Shown piece after piece: positions 15,901 to 20,159 of a DNA stretch of 20,159 bases. The DNA is from Actinomycetota bacterium (GTDB lineage: Bacteria; Actinomycetota; Actinomycetes; Nanopelagicales; Nanopelagicaceae). The position numbers and the translations under genes are program-made. The notes beneath the pieces are model-generated. The model did no database searches and was not told the origin of the DNA. It worked only from the letters and a program-made list of their open reading frames with translations. The stretch lies in NCBI GenBank assembly GCA_009704445.1, contig WLED01000007.1:1-20159 (forward strand), written 5' to 3'. How positions within the stretch are numbered: position 1 is the stretch's first letter; the number at the start of each line of letters is the position of its first letter.

Positions 15901-18573
15901 GTGGAATCCGCCGAGATCCGTTCGCGCTGGCTGCGCTTTTTTGAATCAGACAATCGACAGGGTTTAACCCACACAATTGTCCCTTCTGCCTCACTGATTG
16001 CAGATGATCCAAACCTTCTATTGGTTAATGCGGGAATGGTTCCTTTCAAACCATATTTTTTGGGTGAAGTAACTCCACCATACAAGCGGGCAACATCTGT
16101 ACAAAAATGTGTCCGAACGCTTGATATTGATGAAGTGGGAAAAACAACTCGCCACGCTTCATTTTTCCAAATGTGCGGAAACTTTTCTTTTGGTGATTAC
16201 TTTAAAGAAGGCGCGATCGCACTGGCTTGGGAACTATTGACCCGTCCAATAAACGATGGGGGATATGGGTTGCCAGAAGAAAAACTCTGGGTAACTGTGT
16301 ATTTAGATGATGATGAAGCTGCGGATATTTGGCATAAGAAAATCGGAGTTCCTAAAGAACGTATTCAGCGGCGTGACATGGCAGATAACTTTTGGTCAAT
16401 GGGTGTGCCAGGCCCTTGTGGACCTTGTTCGGAAATTTACTACGATCGTGGCCCAGCATATGGAGTCGAAGGTGGACCGATTGCGGACGAGAATAGATAT
16501 CTAGAAGTCTGGAATCTAGTTTTCATGCAAAACGAGAGAGGAGCTGGAGGAGGTAAAGATAGTTATCCAATCCTGGGAGAACTTCCAGCTAAAAGCATTG
16601 ATACGGGGTTGGGATTAGAACGAACTGCTGCAATATTGCAGGGTGTTGAAAATATTTATGAAATTGATACAACAGTTCAAATTCTCAATCGCGCTACCGA
16701 GTTAACAGGCGTCAAGTATTCACACTCTGAAAAAACGGATATATCTCTTCGCGTTATTGCAGACCATGCTAGAACCTCGGCCATGCTCATCGGAGATGGT
16801 GTCACGCCCGGAAATGAAGGACGTGGATACGTTCTACGCCGAATGATGCGTCGAACGATAAGAAACATGCGGTTGTTGGGATCGAATGAACCTGTTATGT
16901 CCGAACTCACTGTTGCTGCAATCTCGGCTATGGGCTCTCAATATCCAGAATTAGTCAGTGATAAGAAGCGAATTCTTGAAGTCAGTGTTGCGGAAGAAGA
17001 AAGCTTCCTTCAGACACTCAAAAGCGGAACCGCAATTTTCGATATAGCATCATCGACGACAAAGAAAGGCAAGAGCAATGTTCTTGCCGGAGATGAAGTG
17101 TTTAAACTTCATGACACATATGGATTTCCTTTTGATTTGACTCTTGAAATGGCCAGGGAAGAAGGCCTTACAGTTGATGAAGATGGCTTCCGCCGTTTGA
17201 TGAAGGAACAACGTGAGCGTGCTAAAGCTGATGCTAAATCGAAGAAGTCAGGTCACGCAGATGTTTCTGTTTATCGATCGATTGCCGATAAAAACGGAAA
17301 AAGCGAGTTCGTTGGTTACACACAGAACAGCAGTGAAGCAAAAATTACTGGAGTATTGGTAAATGGTGTGGGAGTCAACTCAGCTTCAGAGAATGATGAA
17401 ATTGAAGTTACATTAAATAGGACGCCTTTTTACGCCGAAGGAGGTGGTCAATTAGCCGACGGCGGACTTATCACACTAGAAAATGGATCCGTCATCGAAA
17501 TTGATGACGTTCAAAATCCAGTTCCGGGCTTATCAGTTCATCGCGGTCGTGTTGTCCGTGGAAGCGTTGAGGTTGGCGCCAATGTTCTTGCAGAGATTAA
17601 CAACGAAAGACGAAATGGTATTTCACGTGCTCACACAGCAACCCACATGGTACATAAAGCATTTCGAGAGATATTGGGTGAAACTGCAGTTCAAGCCGGT
17701 TCAGAGAATGCTCCAGGGCGTTTTCGTTTTGATTTCCCGGCCACTGGCTCCGTGTCAGCATCTATATTGGATGAAGTTGAATCGAGAGTAAACACACTTT
17801 TGTTGGACAACCTTGAAGTAACTGCTGAATCTATGAGTCAGGCACAAGCAAAACAATTGGGTGCTATGGCGCTATTTGGTGAAAAATATGGCGACGTAGT
17901 TCGTGTGGTCAGTGTCGGAGATTGGGCGCGCGAACTGTGTGGAGGTACACACGTAGATAGATCTGGTCAATTAGGCATTGTAAAACTACTTGGCGAATCA
18001 TCCATCGGTGCAGGTGTCCGTCGCGTAGAAGCTCTTGTAGGTGTAGATGCCTATAAATTCTTAGCACGAGAGCATGTTCTGTTGAACTCGCTCACTGAGA
18101 TCATTAAGGGAGCAAGAACAGAGGAATTGCCCGAACGAATCTCAGATTTACTGAACAAGATGAAAGACATTGAAAAAGATCTTGCAACACTACGATCTAG
18201 TTCTGCACTAGCCCAAGTTGGAGAGTTGGCTAAAAAAGTGAATTTAGTTAATGGTTTTTCACTCATCACATCTCTTTTACCCGACGGCATCAATTCTGAA
18301 GATCTACGAAAGATCTCAATAGAAGTGCGAGGGCAACTCAAGAACTCCGTGGTTGCACTTATTAGTAGTAATGATGGCAAGCCAGTTTTAGTAGTTGCTG
18401 TTAGTGAAGAAGCGAAGGCGGCAGGCATAAAGGCAGGCGCTCTCGTCAAGATTGGTTCTTCCGTTCTTGGCGGTGGGGGCGGCGGTAAGGATGATTTCGC
18501 TCAAGGCGGTGGCATTGATCCCTCGAAATCTAATGAGGCTCTTTCTGCAATTTCTTCCGCGTTAGCTGGTTAG
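15901..18573 (+). CDS. alaS: Alanyl-tRNA synthetase
   Basis: AlaRS charges tRNA-Ala and edits Ser- and Gly-tRNA-Ala. The 890-residue protein has all parts. The class II catalytic domain (about 1-250) starts with MESAEIRSRWLRFF and includes QMCGNFSFGDYFKEGA. A tRNA-recognition helical domain follows. The editing domain has zinc ligands His578 and His582 (HTATH) and Cys680 and His684 (CGGTH). The C-Ala domain (about 750-890) carries the GGGGGGKDDFAQGGG motif. The GTG at 15901 gives the standard actinobacterial N-terminus, but no Shine-Dalgarno sequence is seen at normal spacing. It lies 9 bp after the DUF948 gene and is probably expressed from the same message. Confidence 0.97.
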   Translation: MESAEIRSRWLRFFESDNRQGLTHTIVPSASLIADDPNLLLVNAGMVPFKPYFLGEVTPPYKRATSVQKCVRTLDIDEVGKTTRHASFFQMCGNFSFGDYFKEGAIALAWELLTRPINDGGYGLPEEKLWVTVYLDDDEAADIWHKKIGVPKERIQRRDMADNFWSMGVPGPCGPCSEIYYDRGPAYGVEGGPIADENRYLEVWNLVFMQNERGAGGGKDSYPILGELPAKSIDTGLGLERTAAILQGVENIYEIDTTVQILNRATELTGVKYSHSEKTDISLRVIADHARTSAMLIGDGVTPGNEGRGYVLRRMMRRTIRNMRLLGSNEPVMSELTVAAISAMGSQYPELVSDKKRILEVSVAEEESFLQTLKSGTAIFDIASSTTKKGKSNVLAGDEVFKLHDTYGFPFDLTLEMAREEGLTVDEDGFRRLMKEQRERAKADAKSKKSGHADVSVYRSIADKNGKSEFVGYTQNSSEAKITGVLVNGVGVNSASENDEIEVTLNRTPFYAEGGGQLADGGLITLENGSVIEIDDVQNPVPGLSVHRGRVVRGSVEVGANVLAEINNERRNGISRAHTATHMVHKAFREILGETAVQAGSENAPGRFRFDFPATGSVSASILDEVESRVNTLLLDNLEVTAESMSQAQAKQLGAMALFGEKYGDVVRVVSVGDWARELCGGTHVDRSGQLGIVKLLGESSIGAGVRRVEALVGVDAYKFLAREHVLLNSLTEIIKGARTEELPERISDLLNKMKDIEKDLATLRSSSALAQVGELAKKVNLVNGFSLITSLLPDGINSEDLRKISIEVRGQLKNSVVALISSNDGKPVLVVAVSEEAKAAGIKAGALVKIGSSVLGGGGGGKDDFAQGGGIDPSKSNEALSAISSALAG

Positions 18574-18577
18574 TTTC

Positions 18578-19006
18578 ATGAAACGCGGCCGTCGAATAGC
18601 TTTCGACTACGGGGACGCTCGAATTGGCGTGGCTGCAAGTGATTCAGATTCGATTCTTGTTTCACCTGTAACAACATTATCAACAACATCTAAGTATCTT
18701 TTAAAGGAGATTACTTTGATTTTTCAAGAGGTAGATCCTATTGAAATTTTTGTAGGAAAGCCCACAAACTTAAGCGGAGTTGATTCAGTCGCAACTTCTA
18801 AAGCTGTCAACTTTGTTGAAGAACTAAAGGGAATTACTCAGGTTCCAATCACAATGATTGATGAGAGGATGAGTACTGTCTCAGCCTCAAAATCTCTTCG
18901 ACAGGCAGGGATTGATTCTAAAGATTCAAAGTCAATTATTGATATGGCGGCAGCGGTTGCAATTTTGGAGTTTGCTATTTCCATTGAAAAAGGAAAAATG
19001 CAATGA
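18578..19006 (+). CDS. ruvX: Putative pre-16S rRNA nuclease RuvX/YqgF
   Basis: This RNase H-fold protein of 142 residues is the typical length for YqgF/RuvX, which is implicated in processing the 5' end of pre-16S rRNA. RIAFDYGDARIGVA (6-19) includes the first conserved Asp (Asp10). A central DERMST and a final KSIIDMAAAVAILE supply the remaining conserved acidic residues. The ATG lies 4 bp after the alaS stop, and its own stop overlaps the mltG start (ATGA). The order alaS-ruvX-mltG-aroE is conserved in actinobacteria. Despite the name there is no sign of a direct tie to ruvCAB. Confidence 0.94.
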   Translation: MKRGRRIAFDYGDARIGVAASDSDSILVSPVTTLSTTSKYLLKEITLIFQEVDPIEIFVGKPTNLSGVDSVATSKAVNFVEELKGITQVPITMIDERMSTVSASKSLRQAGIDSKDSKSIIDMAAAVAILEFAISIEKGKMQ

Positions 19007-20037
19007 AGTCTCAAAATGTTGAGGCAATCAGAAGACTGCTACTTTCCTTACTTCTTATTTTTGCTTTGACGTTAGGTTTGTTTACTATGCGTTCTCAAAA
19101 CGCTTCGGCGCCGGATTACCCCTATGCGCAGATTTTGAGTAGTACTCCTGAGGTCATAGTGGAGATTCCAAAAGGGGCGACTGGATCAGAAATTGCACAA
19201 ATTCTTTTTGAAGATGGTGTAGTCAAGTCGGCAGCTTCATATTTTCAAGCAGCGGTAGGTGACGTCCGTTCGCAGAAGGTTGCACCAGGGTCTCATCGAA
19301 TCAATCTAGAAATTTCAGCTAAGCAGGCTTTAGAACAGTTGTTAGACCCCTCTAGAATTACAAATTTGTTAAAGGTTTTCGAAGGGGAATGGAAAAGTGA
19401 AGTTGCGCAGTCTTTAGTCGATTATGGATTTTCTTCATCGGAAGTTAACAAGGCTTTTCGACTCGTGAATCTCCCGAAAGGTTTTCGTGATGTAGAGGGG
19501 CTCCTCTTTCCTGCCCAATACACATTCGAGAAGAGCACTTCAGCCCAAGAAGTAATCCAAGAGATGATCAATCGCTTCACAACTGATGAAGTAGCGCAGC
19601 AGATTTTGGCTTCCAAGGGGCCTTTTACACCTTTAGAAATGCTGACTATTGCATCGATTATCCAAGCAGAAGGTGAAACAAAGGCGTTTACCAAGGTCTC
19701 TCGGGTGATTTTCAACAGACTCGAGAAAGGCATGCCACTACAAATGGATGCGACGGTTCATTATGTTCAAAAATCACGCGGGAACATTTTTCTGAGCACT
19801 CGTTCGACTCTCATTAAATCTGCTTACAACACATATAGAAATCGTGGACTACCGCCAGGTCCTATTGGAAACCCCGGAAGCGAAGCGATGTCTGCCGCAC
19901 TTAATCCGGCTGATGGAGACTGGCTCTACTTTATTACTGTTGCGCCAGAAGATACGAGATTTACAGCCTCTTTCGATCAATTCAATGAATGGAAGGCTTT
20001 GTACACTAAGAATAGAAAGGCAGGGCTGTTTAAGTGA
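19003..20037 (+). CDS. mltG: Endolytic peptidoglycan transglycosylase MltG
   Basis: MltG cleaves nascent glycan strands and is proposed to set glycan length during wall synthesis. The 344-residue protein has a short cytoplasmic N-terminus, one membrane segment (about 12-29) and a small LysM-like region (about 50-110). The YceG/MltG catalytic domain follows. Family marks include EGLLFPAQYTF (165-175), IASIIQAEGE (216-225), PLQMDATVHY and LPPGPIGNPG near the C-terminus. Glu223 is the likely catalytic Glu: many relatives read VEKE at this site where this protein has IQAE. The ATG overlaps the ruvX stop, and the stop overlaps the aroE start (GTGA). Confidence 0.95.
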   Translation: MKSQNVEAIRRLLLSLLLIFALTLGLFTMRSQNASAPDYPYAQILSSTPEVIVEIPKGATGSEIAQILFEDGVVKSAASYFQAAVGDVRSQKVAPGSHRINLEISAKQALEQLLDPSRITNLLKVFEGEWKSEVAQSLVDYGFSSSEVNKAFRLVNLPKGFRDVEGLLFPAQYTFEKSTSAQEVIQEMINRFTTDEVAQQILASKGPFTPLEMLTIASIIQAEGETKAFTKVSRVIFNRLEKGMPLQMDATVHYVQKSRGNIFLSTRSTLIKSAYNTYRNRGLPPGPIGNPGSEAMSAALNPADGDWLYFITVAPEDTRFTASFDQFNEWKALYTKNRKAGLFK

Positions 20038-20159
20038 TCAAAGCTGCCGTTCTAGGATCCCCGATATCACACTCGTTAAGTCCGCACATCCATTCTCTAG
20101 CGTATGAATTTTTGGGTGTGAAGGCAGATTATTCACGCTTTGAAGTTAAAAGCGGCGAG
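20034..20159 (+). CDS. aroE: Shikimate dehydrogenase, N-terminal 42 codons only (cut by window edge)
   Basis: The GTG at 20034 overlaps the mltG stop by 4 nt (GTGA) and opens a frame that runs to the window edge. The peptide begins MIKAAVLGSPISHSLSPHIH. GSPISHSLSP is the shikimate-binding loop (SxSxSP) at the N-terminus of shikimate dehydrogenases. The enzyme reduces 3-dehydroshikimate to shikimate with NADPH in aromatic amino acid synthesis. The conserved Lys and Asp of the active site and the NADP-binding domain lie beyond the window. mltG-aroE adjacency is a standard actinobacterial arrangement, supporting the call despite the short length. Confidence 0.9.
   Translation, partial: MIKAAVLGSPISHSLSPHIHSLAYEFLGVKADYSRFEVKSGE

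Noticed and set aside
1..20159. A hidden mobile element, CRISPR array, toxin-antitoxin pair, biosynthetic cluster or novel defence system
   Set aside because: Nearly every base lies in a recognised conserved gene, spacers are mostly under 65 bp, and the order matches the standard actinobacterial block. No direct repeats, integrase, transposase or compositionally odd segment was seen.

Overview
The window is a gene-dense stretch of chromosome carrying conserved housekeeping genes. The gene order is pdxS-pdxT-yebC-ruvCAB-secD-secF-rel-(DUF349)-MBL hydrolase-hisS-aspS-DUF948-alaS-ruvX-mltG-aroE. This is recognisably the order of the corresponding block in Mycobacterium tuberculosis (roughly Rv2606c to Rv2552c) and, in part, Streptomyces, so the organism is an actinobacterium. 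Base composition is low for that phylum (low-to-mid forties % G+C by eye, not computed). Spacers are tiny, stop/start overlaps are frequent, and several genes usually interspersed in this block are absent. Together these suggest a streamlined free-living lineage such as the freshwater Nanopelagicales (acI: Planktophila/Nanopelagicus). The lineage is an inference; the phylum is much firmer.

Layout: 3-965 is the 3' part of a DUF3048 (YerB-like) lipoprotein whose signal peptide is cut by the left edge. 1006-2501 encodes both subunits of pyridoxal-5'-phosphate synthase (pdxS, pdxT). 2537-5535 holds yebC and the Holliday-junction genes ruvC, ruvA and ruvB. 5547-8116 holds secD and secF, and 8125-10287 a full-length bifunctional (p)ppGpp synthetase/hydrolase. 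10305-11630, the only minus-strand gene, encodes a coiled-coil DUF349 protein and converges on rel; both stop codons lie in one stem-loop. A 176-bp divergent spacer follows. From 11807 to the right edge all genes are on the plus strand: MBL-fold hydrolase, hisS, aspS, a small DUF948 membrane protein, alaS, ruvX, mltG and the first 42 codons of aroE.

Functionally the window combines cofactor synthesis (PLP), recombination and repair (RuvABC), protein export (SecDF), stringent response (Rel), tRNA charging (His, Asp, Ala), rRNA maturation (RuvX), envelope synthesis (MltG) and shikimate synthesis (AroE). Translational coupling by overlap is seen at ruvC/ruvA, ruvA/ruvB, MBL/hisS, ruvX/mltG and mltG/aroE. 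Candidate actinobacterial-type -10 hexamers (TAnnnT) lie before secD and DUF948, where transcripts may be leaderless, and more weakly before ruvC and pdxS.

I found no mobile element, CRISPR array, tRNA or rRNA gene, toxin-antitoxin pair or defence system, and no evidence of a previously undescribed system. The points worth a second look are the missing yajC, apt and ppiB, the stop-codon-spanning stem-loop, the probable leaderless promoters, and residues marking AspRS as non-discriminating.
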